From contig DGGY01000032.1 in the NCBI GenBank assembly GCA_002392405.1, forward strand, positions 1-28,615: DNA of 28,615 nucleotides, given 5' to 3'. Each line of letters starts with the position of its first letter. The stretch's first letter is position 1. The translations under genes were made by a program, and so were the position numbers. Source of the stretch: Treponema sp. UBA3862. Lineage in GTDB: Bacteria > Spirochaetota > Spirochaetia > Treponematales > Treponemataceae. The notes under the pieces are model-generated. The model was not told where the DNA came from, ran no database searches, and worked only from the letters and a program-made list of their open reading frames with translations. This document shows positions 7,523 through 15,559 of the stretch, piece by piece.

Positions 7523-8719
7523 TTAATATTCGTTAGAGCGGGCTAAAGCGCTTATCTCTGAAGCCATTTTATCTAGGCTTACCTGCTTCTGAACTGCACC
7601 GAGTTCCCAGGCTACACGCGGCATTCCGTAAACAATTGATGAACGTTCATCCTGTCCGAGTGTCCAGGCACCCTGCTTTCTCATTTCTGCAAGTTCAACA
7701 GCCCCGTCTTTACCCATACCGGTCATTATTACACCCAGAGCATGATTTCCATAGAGCTTTGCAACTGACTCAAACATAACATCTGCTGAAGGTCTGTGTC
7801 CGTTTCTCTGAGGATCATGAATCGTACGGATTACATTTTTACCCAGTGCAGTCTTCTCAACAATGATATGGTAATCTCCCGGAGCAATATATACGTGTCC
7901 GTTTAAAAGTTCATCGCCGTCTTCAGCTTCCTTTACGGAAAGAGGACAGATCCGGTCAAGGCTGGCAGCAAATTCACGGGTAAATCCCGCAGGCATATGC
8001 TGAACAACGATTACAGGCTGTTTTAACTGAGGATCGATATCCCTGAAAACTTCACGCAGAGCATTAGGTCCGCCTGTAGAAATACCGATGGCAATCAGAG
8101 AAATCTTACCCGGCTCACGAAGCGGTGTAATTACAGATGGCTTTTTATTTACAGGAGTTTCAAATTCAAAAGGTTTAACAGGTGGCTTCGGCGGAATTAC
8201 AGCAGTCTTTGCCTTATCACCAAGAGCTGCCTGCAGTTTTCGTTCTACAGCGCGTTCTGAATTTAATTTTGTATAAAAATCTGCACCATAAACTTCTTTT
8301 CCGTTCATGCGTGCCTGAGCACCGCCGTAAGAGGCGATCATCTCAATTAATTTATCTGCAACAGAATTAATATCAACTGATACGGAACCGTTAGGCTTAG
8401 TAATAAAATCACTCGCACCAAGTTCCAGCGCTTCCATTGTAACGGCTGCGCCCTTTTCTGCAATTGAAGAAAGAATGATTACAGGAATATCTGGCCCGTG
8501 CTCACGGCGGTACCTTAAGTATTCAATACCTGTCATTACAGGCATTTCAATATCAAGAATAATTACATCCGGCTTACATACTGAAAGTTTATTAATAAGA
8601 AACTGACCGTTCATGGCTTTATCAATAACTTTCATTCCAGGTGTACTATCAATTACCCTGGAAATTACATTACGCATTAAAGCCGAGTCATCACAAACTA
8701 AAACCGAGATATCATCCAT
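7523..8719 (-). CDS. cheB: Chemotaxis response regulator protein-glutamate methylesterase CheB
   Basis: This 398-residue CheB removes methyl groups from chemoreceptors and deamidates receptor glutamines. The N-terminal receiver domain (about 3-120) has acidic residues D10/D11, the phosphoacceptor D56 in ILDIEMP and the conserved Lys in FITKPNG. A linker of about 80 residues follows, then the methylesterase domain (about 207-395). Its catalytic triad is S214 in ISTGGP, H241 in VQHMP and D338 in MTGMGKDG. Both domains look active. GAGGGG lies upstream of the ATG, which is 26 bases after cheR. CheA kinase, outside this window, would phosphorylate D56. Confidence 0.97.
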   Translation of the reverse strand: MDDISVLVCDDSALMRNVISRVIDSTPGMKVIDKAMNGQFLINKLSVCKPDVIILDIEMPVMTGIEYLRYRREHGPDIPVIILSSIAEKGAAVTMEALELGASDFITKPNGSVSVDINSVADKLIEMIASYGGAQARMNGKEVYGADFYTKLNSERAVERKLQAALGDKAKTAVIPPKPPVKPFEFETPVNKKPSVITPLREPGKISLIAIGISTGGPNALREVFRDIDPQLKQPVIVVQHMPAGFTREFAASLDRICPLSVKEAEDGDELLNGHVYIAPGDYHIIVEKTALGKNVIRTIHDPQRNGHRPSADVMFESVAKLYGNHALGVIMTGMGKDGAVELAEMRKQGAWTLGQDERSSIVYGMPRVAWELGAVQKQVSLDKMASEISALARSNEY

Positions 8720-8745
8720 ATGCAGTACCCCTCAAGTGATCCCGA

Positions 8746-9561
8746 TTAAATATTCTTCTGGTAAAGGCAGGCCCAGTCTGTCTTCAAAAATTCAAATTTT
8801 GTATCCATTCCAAAAAGAGATTCAGAATGGCCGATAAAAAGATAAGACTTATTTCCCATTGCATCCCAGAAACGGTCAATACATGCCTTCTGAGCAGCTT
8901 CATCAAAATAAATCAGAACGTTGCGGCAGAATACAATATCAAGATTGCGCATACCTGAATCGTTGCGGAGATTATGGTAGTCGAACTTAATGGTCTGAAT
9001 CAAATCTGAATTAATCTGGTAGCCTTTTTCATTCTTTGTAAAATACTTTGAAAGGAAATTAGGCGGAACTCCCTGTACTCTCGAATCAGCATAGAAGCCC
9101 TGCTGGCCGACCATAAGAGATTTAAGTGAGATATCTGAAGCCGTTATCTGAAAAGTATATGGAGCAGGAAGAATCTCTTTTAAAATCATTGCAATTGTAT
9201 AAGGTTCTTCACCAGTTGAACACCCTGCACTCCAAATCTTAATCTTAGTGTCTCCAGATTTCTTTTTCTCTTCGATTACATGCGGAATTACATAATTAAT
9301 CAAAGCATCAAAATGAGGTTGATTTCTGAAGAATCTGGTAAGGTTTGTAGTAACAGAATCCAGCATGGTCTTCATTTCGCCTTCATCAGACATAATGAGA
9401 TCATAGTATTCTTTAATTGTTCCGAGTCCTTTTTCCCTGAGTTTTTCTTTTAATCTGGAATCAAGGATTGAGCGGTTAGTTGCAGAGAACGTAATACCAC
9501 TCTTGTCATAAATAACCTTGCGGAACATTTCAAATTCTGCATCTGTAAGTAAATCCGTCAT
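8746..9561 (-). CDS. cheR: Chemotaxis protein methyltransferase CheR
   Basis: The 271-residue CheR transfers methyl groups from SAM to receptor glutamates, opposing CheB. The N-terminal helical domain (about 1-80) ends in TTNLTRFFR, close to the family consensus. The SAM-binding motif is SAGCSTGEEPY at 111-121, and CRNVLIYFD is the second conserved motif. There is no Shine-Dalgarno sequence before the ATG, and the predicted -10 element lies about 7 bases upstream, so the mRNA may begin at the start codon. cheR leads the two-gene operon with cheB and is divergent from lptC. Confidence 0.96.
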   Translation of the reverse strand: MTDLLTDAEFEMFRKVIYDKSGITFSATNRSILDSRLKEKLREKGLGTIKEYYDLIMSDEGEMKTMLDSVTTNLTRFFRNQPHFDALINYVIPHVIEEKKKSGDTKIKIWSAGCSTGEEPYTIAMILKEILPAPYTFQITASDISLKSLMVGQQGFYADSRVQGVPPNFLSKYFTKNEKGYQINSDLIQTIKFDYHNLRNDSGMRNLDIVFCRNVLIYFDEAAQKACIDRFWDAMGNKSYLFIGHSESLFGMDTKFEFLKTDWACLYQKNI

Positions 9562-9568
9562 AAATAAA

Positions 9569-9597
9569 ATTATAATCCCGAAATCTTCAAAAGTAAA
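9569..9597 (-). promoter_or_regulatory. Predicted promoter of cheR-cheB
   Basis: On the minus strand TTTACT (9597-9592), a 17-base spacer and a perfect TATAAT (9574-9569). The implied transcription start is at or next to the cheR ATG (9561), which points to a leaderless transcript. Confidence 0.55.
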
Positions 9598-9682
9598 TTA
9601 AAACAAACAATTTAACAGAATGTTAATAATTCAGACGAAGCGGGATTATACTGCCCGCAAAAAAGCGGATTTTCTCTGTGCG

Positions 9683-9711
9683 TTGACAAAAATAACCCTT
9701 TATTAGAAAAT
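9683..9711 (+). promoter_or_regulatory. Predicted promoter of lptC-lptA-lptB
   Basis: A perfect TTGACA (9683-9688), a 17-base spacer and GAAAAT (9706-9711, four of six). The implied start is about 9718 and the lptC ATG begins at 9719, again suggesting a leaderless message. No Shine-Dalgarno sequence is present. Confidence 0.55.
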
Positions 9712-9718
9712 TATTGTA

Positions 9719-10327
9719 ATGTTTTCTATTAAAGATGCCGCAAAAAACACAGTTTTCACTTTTATCACACTGTTAATCTGTCAGGGCTGTTCCCTCAATT
9801 ATGGAACGGAACAGAACTCAGAAGCAAAAGTTGCGGAATTCACATTTACAAATGCATCTTTTATCCGCTACGAAGAAAACAAAATGTCAATTAACCTCAA
9901 GGCAGAAAAACTCGAGCAGTACAAAACAGACGGCTCTTCCTATGCAAAAAATGCAGAATTCAAAACCTATGACAAAGACGGAGTTTTAGATACGGACGGT
10001 TTCTGCAGTCTTCTGGCGGCAGATACAAAAAACGAAACCTACTCCCTCTTTGACGGAATATCAGTTCACATCTACAGCAAGGAAATGCTCATAAGGGCAA
10101 ACACCTTGCACTACAACGGAAAAACAGAACAGCTTACCTCAGGAATCGATGAAGATGTAACCATTGAAAGAAAGGACACCTCTGTAACAGGAACAGGTTT
10201 TGCCGCAAGCGGAGTAAACAGACAGTTTTCATTTTCAAAAAACATAACAGGAACAGTAAAAGAAAAACAGGACAGTGAATCCGAAGCCGAAGAGAGAGAC
10301 GAATACCACAGAGAAACTGCAGAATGA
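9719..10327 (+). CDS. lptC: LptC-like lipoprotein, export ABC system periplasmic component
   Basis: The 202-residue product has an N-terminal hydrophobic segment ending in CQGC, a plausible relaxed spirochaetal lipobox with C24 as the lipidated residue. An OstA/LptC-like beta domain follows (about 40-180), rich in repeated short strands of the NAEF and GISVHIYSKEMLIRANTLHY kind, then an acidic polar tail. LptC normally bridges the LptBFG ABC transporter and the periplasmic LptA filament. Its stop overlaps the next gene in an ATGA junction. Sequence conservation in LptC is low, so the call leans on the neighbouring lptA and lptB. Confidence 0.8.
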   Translation: MFSIKDAAKNTVFTFITLLICQGCSLNYGTEQNSEAKVAEFTFTNASFIRYEENKMSINLKAEKLEQYKTDGSSYAKNAEFKTYDKDGVLDTDGFCSLLAADTKNETYSLFDGISVHIYSKEMLIRANTLHYNGKTEQLTSGIDEDVTIERKDTSVTGTGFAASGVNRQFSFSKNITGTVKEKQDSESEAEERDEYHRETAE

Positions 10328-11064
10328 AAAAATTATTAATAACTGCCGCACTTATTTTTTTCTCTTTTTCTGTAATCTGTGCTGAAGAAATAAAATTCAG
10401 TGCAGATTCAATGACAGGAACAGCCGGAAGCAAAACAGATACCACAGTTCTTTCAGGCGAGGCTTCAGTTCAGACAGATTCCATGGAAATAAAGGCGGAC
10501 TCAATTGAGCTTTCAGGAGAAGATTTCCGCTACATAACGGCAGAAGGAAATGTTTCAGGCTCATTAACAGAAAGCCAGATGGATTTTACCTGCGGTAAAC
10601 TAACTTATGACCGCAAGACAGAAATCGCACGCCTTGAAGATTCAGTACATCTTGTTGATAAGGCAAATGACGTAACTGCAAATGCTCAGTTCATCGAATA
10701 CAACCAGAAAAAAGAAACTGCAGTAATGCAGATAGAAATTACGCTGAAGCAGAAAGATAATACCTGTACTTCCGCATTTGCAATTTACAAAAAAAGCGAA
10801 CAGCTGCTTGAAATGAGCGGAAATCCAAAAATCATTCAGGGTGAAGATTCTTTCCGTGCACAGGAAATCACCTTAAACCTCGACAGCCAGGAAATAACGC
10901 TTGACGGACGCGTACGAGGAACGGTAACAGATTCTAAAAAAGAAAAGAAAGAAGAAACCTTGTCTCCAGAGGAAACTCAAACCCAAGAAACAACCGGAAA
11001 TCCGGAAAACCCGGGCACTCCACCTGACGAAGAACCACAAAATAATATGAACGGCGGACAGTAA
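10324..11064 (+). CDS. lptA: LptA/OstA-like periplasmic glycolipid-transport protein
   Basis: The 246-residue protein starts with a signal peptide (about 1-20, cut near VICAEE). An OstA-type beta-jellyroll domain follows, with the characteristic alternating phrases TVLSGEASVQTDSMEIKADS, YITAEGNVSG and CGKLTYDRKTEIARLEDSV. The last roughly 40 residues are a Pro/Glu/Thr-rich tail not usual for LptA. LptA polymers carry lipid substrates across the periplasm. The start codon overlaps the lptC stop, which implies translational coupling, and lptB follows after 3 bases. Confidence 0.87.
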   Translation: MKKLLITAALIFFSFSVICAEEIKFSADSMTGTAGSKTDTTVLSGEASVQTDSMEIKADSIELSGEDFRYITAEGNVSGSLTESQMDFTCGKLTYDRKTEIARLEDSVHLVDKANDVTANAQFIEYNQKKETAVMQIEITLKQKDNTCTSAFAIYKKSEQLLEMSGNPKIIQGEDSFRAQEITLNLDSQEITLDGRVRGTVTDSKKEKKEETLSPEETQTQETTGNPENPGTPPDEEPQNNMNGGQ

Positions 11065-11067
11065 TAT

Positions 11068-11880
11068 ATGGATGAATTAAACGAAACAGCAGAAAATAAA
11101 GAGACTGAAGCAAAAGAAGCTGCCACAGCACAGCCACTTCCTCCTGAAAAAAATGTCCACACCCTTAAGGTAAACTCACTTTACAAATCTTTCGGAAAAA
11201 AGAAAGTTGTACAGGGGGTTGAGTTTTCAATGCAGACGGGCGAAGTTTTAGGGCTTTTAGGTCCAAACGGTGCCGGAAAAACAACTTCATTCTATATGAT
11301 TGTAGGTTTCTACAAACCAACAGCCGGAGAAATCTTTCTGGATGATGAAAGGATTACAGACCTGCCGATGTACAAACGTGCACGTCTTGGTATTTCATAC
11401 CTTCCCCAGGAGCCTTCTGTTTTCAGAAAACTCACAGTAGAAGAAAACATCTGGTCAATTCTTGAAACCAGAGTTGATTTAAGCCACGAAGAAAAAAGAC
11501 AAAGGCTCGAAGAACTGATTGAAGAATTTTCAATCGGAAGAATCAGAAAACAGCCTGCCTTCACCCTTTCAGGCGGAGAAAGGCGCCGTACAGAAATTGC
11601 CCGCTCACTTGCAATTGAGCCTAAGTTTCTTCTCCTCGACGAACCCTTCGCAGGAATTGACCCGATTGCAGTAGCAGATATCAAATCAATGATTAAACTC
11701 CTGGCAAAACGCGGAATCGGAATACTGATTACAGACCACAACGTCCGGGACACTCTGGAAATTACAGACCGCGCAATAATTATCTCCACCGGCCAGATTC
11801 TAATTCAGGGAAACCAGCAGGACATTATAGACAGTCCGGTAGCCAGGGAAATATACCTGGGAGAAAACTTCCATATGTAA
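11068..11880 (+). CDS. lptB: LptB, ABC transporter ATP-binding protein of the Lpt system
   Basis: The 270-residue ATPase carries Walker A GPNGAGKT at 65-72, a Q-loop in YLPQEPSVF, signature LSGGERRR, Walker [14 protein letters not shown] and a switch histidine in TDHNVRDTL. The [16 protein letters not shown] and [14 protein letters not shown] segments are typical of LptB rather than other ABC ATPases. About 27 acidic, Ala/Glu-rich residues precede the usual LptB start. The first ATG after lptA is used, but a shorter protein is possible. The energy module would need LptF/LptG permeases, which are not in this window. A strong terminator hairpin begins 2 bases after the stop. Confidence 0.95.
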   Translation: MDELNETAENKETEAKEAATAQPLPPEKNVHTLKVNSLYKSFGKKKVVQGVEFSMQTGEVLGLLGPNGAGKTTSFYMIVGFYKPTAGEIFLDDERITDLPMYKRARLGISYLPQEPSVFRKLTVEENIWSILETRVDLSHEEKRQRLEELIEEFSIGRIRKQPAFTLSGGERRRTEIARSLAIEPKFLLLDEPFAGIDPIAVADIKSMIKLLAKRGIGILITDHNVRDTLEITDRAIIISTGQILIQGNQQDIIDSPVAREIYLGENFHM

Positions 11881-11882
11881 TT

Positions 11883-11916
11883 GGAATAAAAAATCCATCC
11901 GTGGATTTTTTATTCC
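11883..11916 (+). terminator. Terminator hairpin after lptB
   Basis: A perfect 15-bp inverted repeat (11883-11897 and 11902-11916) with a TCCG tetraloop. The stem contains six A and six T, so it can act as a terminator in either direction. It is also the first hairpin of the tandem repeat array that follows. Confidence 0.75.
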
Positions 11917-12210
11917 TGCAGCAATTTTCTCCGAAAATTCCTGCTTCAGTCTTCAGCGCATCCGTGCGCTGCTTTTATTAAGCATTACAAAATTACTTCA
12001 CTCTTAAAATCCATCCGTGGATTTTTTATTCCTGCAGCAATTTTCTCCGAAAATTCTTGCTTCAGTCTTCAGCGCATCCTGCGCTGCTTTTATTAAGCAT
12101 TACAAAATTACTTCACTCTTAAAATCCATCCGTGGATTTTTTATTCCTGCAGCAATTTTCTTCGAAAATTCCTGCTTCAGTCTTCAGCGCGTCCATGCGC
12201 TGCTTTTATT
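11890..12210. repeat. Tandem array, about 2.8 copies of a 115-116 bp hairpin-rich unit
   Basis: Three successive copies are anchored at AAAATCCATCC: 11890, 12006 and 12121. Spacing is 116 then 115 bases because one loop base is lost in copy 2. The third copy lacks the last roughly 27 bases. Each unit holds three small stem-loops. The first is AAATCCA/TGGATTT with a TCCG loop, the second AATTTTC/GAAAATT with a TCC or TTC loop, and the third AGCGCA/TGCGCT with a TCCG-type loop. Most differences between copies lie in or next to loops. The array fills most of the gap between convergent lptB and rny. No credible coding is seen. Confidence 0.92.
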
Positions 12211-12213
12211 GAT

Positions 12214-12242
12214 AAAAAAAGCGCCCTTTCGGACGCTTTTTT
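12214..12242. terminator. Bidirectional intrinsic terminator
   Basis: AAAAAAAGCG, CC, a TTTC loop, GG, and CGC with six T form a near-perfect hairpin with one C/A mismatch. It has an A-run on one side and a T-run on the other. It sits between the tandem array and the rny side of the intergenic region. Confidence 0.75.
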
Positions 12243-12270
12243 ACACTAGACTTATTTTTTTTGACGCAAG

Positions 12271-12344
12271 GGCACGGCCCCAGTATCCAGTCAAATGACA
12301 GCAGCAAAGCTGCTGTCGATAAAGAAAAAACATGGATGTTTTTT
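12271..12344 (+). repeat. Dispersed two-hairpin element, copy B
   Basis: Same layout as the copy at 3605-3684. There is a CCCAGTATCCA box (12279-12289), then a perfect 9-bp hairpin GACAGCAGC/GCTGCTGTC with an AAA loop (12297-12317). A 7-bp AAAAAAC/GTTTTTT hairpin follows around ATGGAT (12325-12344). Confidence 0.82.
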
Positions 12345-12356
12345 GTTGGCCTCACG

Positions 12357-12438
12357 GATGCGGCCCCTGTATCCAATTTAATGACAGCAACACAGTTGCT
12401 GTCGTTAAACAAAAAACAAGGATGTTTTTTGTTTAACG
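12357..12438 (+). repeat. Dispersed two-hairpin element, copy C, overlapping the rny stop
   Basis: Third copy, 86 bases after copy B. There is a CCCTGTATCCA box (12365-12375), then a 9-bp hairpin GACAGCAAC/GTTGCTGTC (12383-12403). The second stem is a perfect 15-bp one (12403-12417 with 12424-12438) around AAGGAT. The last arm overlaps the final two codons of rny, including its stop, so on the minus strand this stem starts inside the gene and can terminate it. Confidence 0.82.
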
Positions 12439-13962
12439 TGCATATTCCACAATACGGGTTTCGCGGATCATTGTTAATTTTATGCGGCCAGGATAACGCA
12501 GGTCAGTTTCAATCTGCTTTGCGATTTTCTGGGCAAGATCCTTAACTTCTCCATCCGGGATTTTTTCGTTATTAACAAGAATACGGAGTTCACGGCCTGC
12601 CTGAATGGCATATGCTTTTTCAACACCGGTAAACTTTTCTGCAATTTCTTCAAGGTTTTCAAGACGCTTGATGTAATTATCTGCAGTTTCCTTACGTGCA
12701 CCCGGACGGGCAGCAGAAATTGCATCTGCAATCTGAACAATTACTGCTTCAAGTGTCTGCGGTTCACAGTCTGCATGGTGAGCAGCAATCGCATTAATTA
12801 CGCGCTGTTCTTCACCCATTTTGCGTGCCATTTCAGCACCGACTTCTGCGTGGTTCTTGTCACTGTCGTTTTCAGCGCCTTTACCGATATCGTGAAGAAG
12901 TGCGGCACGTTTTGCAAGTTCACGGTTAGCACCAACTTCACCTGCAATAAGGGCTGCAATCTGAGCAACTTCTTTTGAATGTGTAAGGACATTCTGTCCG
13001 TAACTTGTACGGAAATAAAGTCTTCCTAAAGCGCGTACACCGTCCTGACTGATATTATGAATTCCAAGGTCAAAAAGAACTTTTTCACCTTCTTCATAAA
13101 TCTTCTGCTGGATTTCCCTTGTTACCTTCTGAACGATTTCTTCAATGCGTGCAGGGTGAATGCGTCCGTCTGTAACGAGACGTTCAAGAGACTGCTTTGC
13201 AATTTCCTTGCGTACAGGATCAAAACAGCTGATTACAACTGCTTCCGGAGTATCATCAATAATGATATCTACACCGGTAAGGGTTTCCAGGGCACGGATA
13301 TTGCGGCCTTCACGACCGATAATACGTCCCTTCATCTCATCACTTGGCAGTGAAACTGTTGCCACAGTAATGTCACTTGTTACTTCTGTTGCCAGACGCT
13401 GGATGGTTTCTACAAGAATTTCCTGGGCTTTTTTATCAGCAGAAAGCTGGGCTTCCTGTTCGATCTTGTTCAAAAGCGCCTGAGCGTCATGGCGGGCATC
13501 ATTTTCAAGATTTTTAATGATTAAATCTTTTGCTTCCTGAGCCGACAGACCTGAAATACGTTCCAGTTCGCGGCGGTAAGTTTCTTCCTGAACAGAAATC
13601 TGCTCTTCACGCTTAAGCATTGCACTTTCGCGTTCAATGAATTCCTGCTCTTTTTTGTCCATTTCGCTGTTGCGGCGGTCAACCTGCTCTTCTTTTTTAG
13701 CAACGCGGGATTCATAAACCTGAATTTCCTTGCGGCGTTCACGGTTTTCCCTTTCCTGCTGCTGTCGTTCCCGAAGGAGTTGATCTTTTGTTTCAAGCAA
13801 ATATTCTTTTTTCTGGGCTTCTGCTTCTTTTAATGCGTCCTGTTTTACACGTTCAGCTTTCTGCTCTGCCGAAGATAATTGAAATTTGGCATATAACCAA
13901 CGAATAATCCATCCAAGAACTATACCAGCAACGGGAAGTACTACGAATAAAATAATATTCAC
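12433..13962 (-). CDS. rny: Ribonuclease Y
   Basis: The 509-residue RNase Y is a membrane-anchored endoribonuclease that initiates mRNA decay. It has an N-terminal transmembrane helix (about 3-22), a long charged coiled coil (about 30-190), a KH RNA-binding domain around GRIIGREGRNIRALE, and an HD hydrolase domain with LTHSKEVA and LLHDIGKG. The C-terminal region ends in the typical GRIKLTMIRETR segment. Length and domain order match the family. Translation starts at GTG (13962), supported by AAAGGAG seven bases upstream. The gene has its own consensus promoter about 100 bases upstream and ends in a hairpin that includes its stop codon. Confidence 0.97.
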   Translation of the reverse strand: MNIILFVVLPVAGIVLGWIIRWLYAKFQLSSAEQKAERVKQDALKEAEAQKKEYLLETKDQLLRERQQQERENRERRKEIQVYESRVAKKEEQVDRRNSEMDKKEQEFIERESAMLKREEQISVQEETYRRELERISGLSAQEAKDLIIKNLENDARHDAQALLNKIEQEAQLSADKKAQEILVETIQRLATEVTSDITVATVSLPSDEMKGRIIGREGRNIRALETLTGVDIIIDDTPEAVVISCFDPVRKEIAKQSLERLVTDGRIHPARIEEIVQKVTREIQQKIYEEGEKVLFDLGIHNISQDGVRALGRLYFRTSYGQNVLTHSKEVAQIAALIAGEVGANRELAKRAALLHDIGKGAENDSDKNHAEVGAEMARKMGEEQRVINAIAAHHADCEPQTLEAVIVQIADAISAARPGARKETADNYIKRLENLEEIAEKFTGVEKAYAIQAGRELRILVNNEKIPDGEVKDLAQKIAKQIETDLRYPGRIKLTMIRETRIVEYAR

Positions 13963-14065
13963 GGTATTCTCCTTTGCATCTATTATGGAGTTGGATTTTT
14001 ACTTACAGGGGAAAATACAACCGACTCTCACCCACGAAAAAACCGTCCCCAAAATATCACTATAT

Positions 14066-14094
14066 ATTATAGGATAAGAATAATTCGATGTCAA
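14066..14094 (-). promoter_or_regulatory. Full-consensus sigma-70 promoter of rny
   Basis: On the minus strand a perfect TTGACA (14094-14089), a 17-base spacer and a perfect TATAAT (14071-14066). The predicted start is near 14059, giving a leader of about 97 bases before the GTG. It is the strongest promoter match seen in the window. It separates rny from the upstream RACo-like gene on the same strand. Confidence 0.85.
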
Positions 14095-14131
14095 ACAGAA
14101 TGTTATAATTAGAGAAAAAAAGTTATTTCAG

Positions 14132-15559
14132 TTAAAACTCGATTGAATCAAGGTATCTCTGCTGGAAGTCAGGAACAGCGGCAAGATTTATCTGAACGGA
14201 ATGCTTTGCAATATCAATTGCCTTCTGACGCAGTGCCTTTGAAAAGAGCATTGCGGCAGCTCCCGCAAGGGCGGCATTTCCCAGATGAACACAGCGGTTT
14301 TCAAGTTCTTTAGGAATAAGGCCTATGGTGCAGGCATCGCTTACATCAACATGGGAGCCGAAACCTCCTGCCAGACAGAAAACAGGCAGATTTGAAGAAC
14401 GTTCAAGCATGTACTTAAGCCCCGTAAAAACAGCGGACTTTGCAAGCTGCATGTTACGGATATCCTGCTGGGAAAGATAAACTGCAGGAGTAAGCTGAAT
14501 GCAGACTGAACCGTCTCCAAGCTTTGAAACTGACTTCTGGATTACACCTGCCTTATCGATATAGCGGTTTCTGAAAAGAGTTGCCCCGGCACTTATAAGT
14601 CCTGAACCGCAGACACCTTTAGCCGCACCCTCACCTATTACATGAACGTCAAGATTTCCGTTATAAATCACCCTGTCGATTGCCCCGTCCGTACTGCTCA
14701 TACCGCAGCTTATGTTTGCCGCCTCAAAGGCAGGGCCGGCTGCTGCCGAAGTACACAAGATTCTGGCCGGCTTATCTTCTGATGACGGAATATAAAGTGC
14801 AATCTCTGTATTTGTCCCGATATCAGCAAGCAGCAGCGGAGCTTTTACAGGAGCTTCCCATGAAGAATTATGTTCACTTACAGGAGAAGGAAAACCTGCA
14901 GAAAGCATTGCACAGACAGTATCAGCCCCTATAAATGCACCTACACAGGGAGGAAAATAAACCGGAACTGAAGGATTAAGTATGCTCGAAGAAAATACCT
15001 GCAGCATCTGAGGTGTGGGCGAATCAAGTTTTGCGCATTTTTCATTTACAGTGCCGTGCCTTACATTATCCCAGGTTGTAGTAAAACCAAAACGGGAAGC
15101 AGGCGTAAAAGGAGCAGCCGCCAGACCGTCCACAGGAAAAGCACAGATAAAACTGAGCATTGTAGTGTTTCCCGTGATTACAACTCTTGTAACATCAAGC
15201 TGGATTCCCCTGCCCGCTTTCTGAGAAGCCTGAGTCAGCGCCAGAGAAAACATTCTTTCAAGCTGTGAAATAACTGCATAATGCAGGGCTGACGGGCCTG
15301 ATTCAACTACCTGGGAAGAACCTGTTAAAGGAGGACGGGTTGCAAAAGAAATACGACGGATAACATCATAGCCGTAACGCATCTGAGAGTTTTTTTCTGC
15401 TACGGTTGCAAGGCATTTCCGCTGAGAAAGAGACCATACACTGACTGCAATAGTTGTCGTTCCGACATCGACTGCAATACCTGCTTCAGAGAATGTGTTT
15501 TTAACGGGATCAAGGTCTTCCGGGAGTTCCGGCATTACACCTTCTGTCTCAATCTGCAT
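14132..15559 (-). CDS. RACo-like ASKHA ATPase (DUF4445; corrinoid activation/regeneration type)
   Basis: The 475-residue product matches the ASKHA plus DUF4445 part of RACo/RamA proteins. Those use ATP to drive reductive reactivation of Co(II) corrinoid methyltransferase proteins. Visible motifs are DVGTTTIAVSVWS at 31-43, PPCVGAFIGADTVCAML, ADIGTNTEIAL, GEGAAKGVCGSGLIS and a C-terminal FCLAGGFGSHV. The usual N-terminal 2Fe-2S ferredoxin and linker domains are absent: only about 28 residues precede the ATPase fold. No corrinoid protein or methyltransferase gene is in the window. The ATG at 15559 has AGGAT upstream and a TATAAT farther upstream. The family call is good; the activity without the iron-sulfur domain is uncertain. 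Confidence 0.82.
   Translation of the reverse strand: MQIETEGVMPELPEDLDPVKNTFSEAGIAVDVGTTTIAVSVWSLSQRKCLATVAEKNSQMRYGYDVIRRISFATRPPLTGSSQVVESGPSALHYAVISQLERMFSLALTQASQKAGRGIQLDVTRVVITGNTTMLSFICAFPVDGLAAAPFTPASRFGFTTTWDNVRHGTVNEKCAKLDSPTPQMLQVFSSSILNPSVPVYFPPCVGAFIGADTVCAMLSAGFPSPVSEHNSSWEAPVKAPLLLADIGTNTEIALYIPSSEDKPARILCTSAAAGPAFEAANISCGMSSTDGAIDRVIYNGNLDVHVIGEGAAKGVCGSGLISAGATLFRNRYIDKAGVIQKSVSKLGDGSVCIQLTPAVYLSQQDIRNMQLAKSAVFTGLKYMLERSSNLPVFCLAGGFGSHVDVSDACTIGLIPKELENRCVHLGNAALAGAAAMLFSKALRQKAIDIAKHSVQINLAAVPDFQQRYLDSIEF

Noticed and set aside
11890..12210. CRISPR array
   Set aside because: The unit is 116 bases and repeated throughout, with no unique spacers and no cas genes nearby.
12017..12545. 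Open frames of 90-95 codons on the plus strand over the tandem and dispersed repeats
   Set aside because: They simply read through hairpin repeats, have no ribosome binding site, and one runs antisense into rny.
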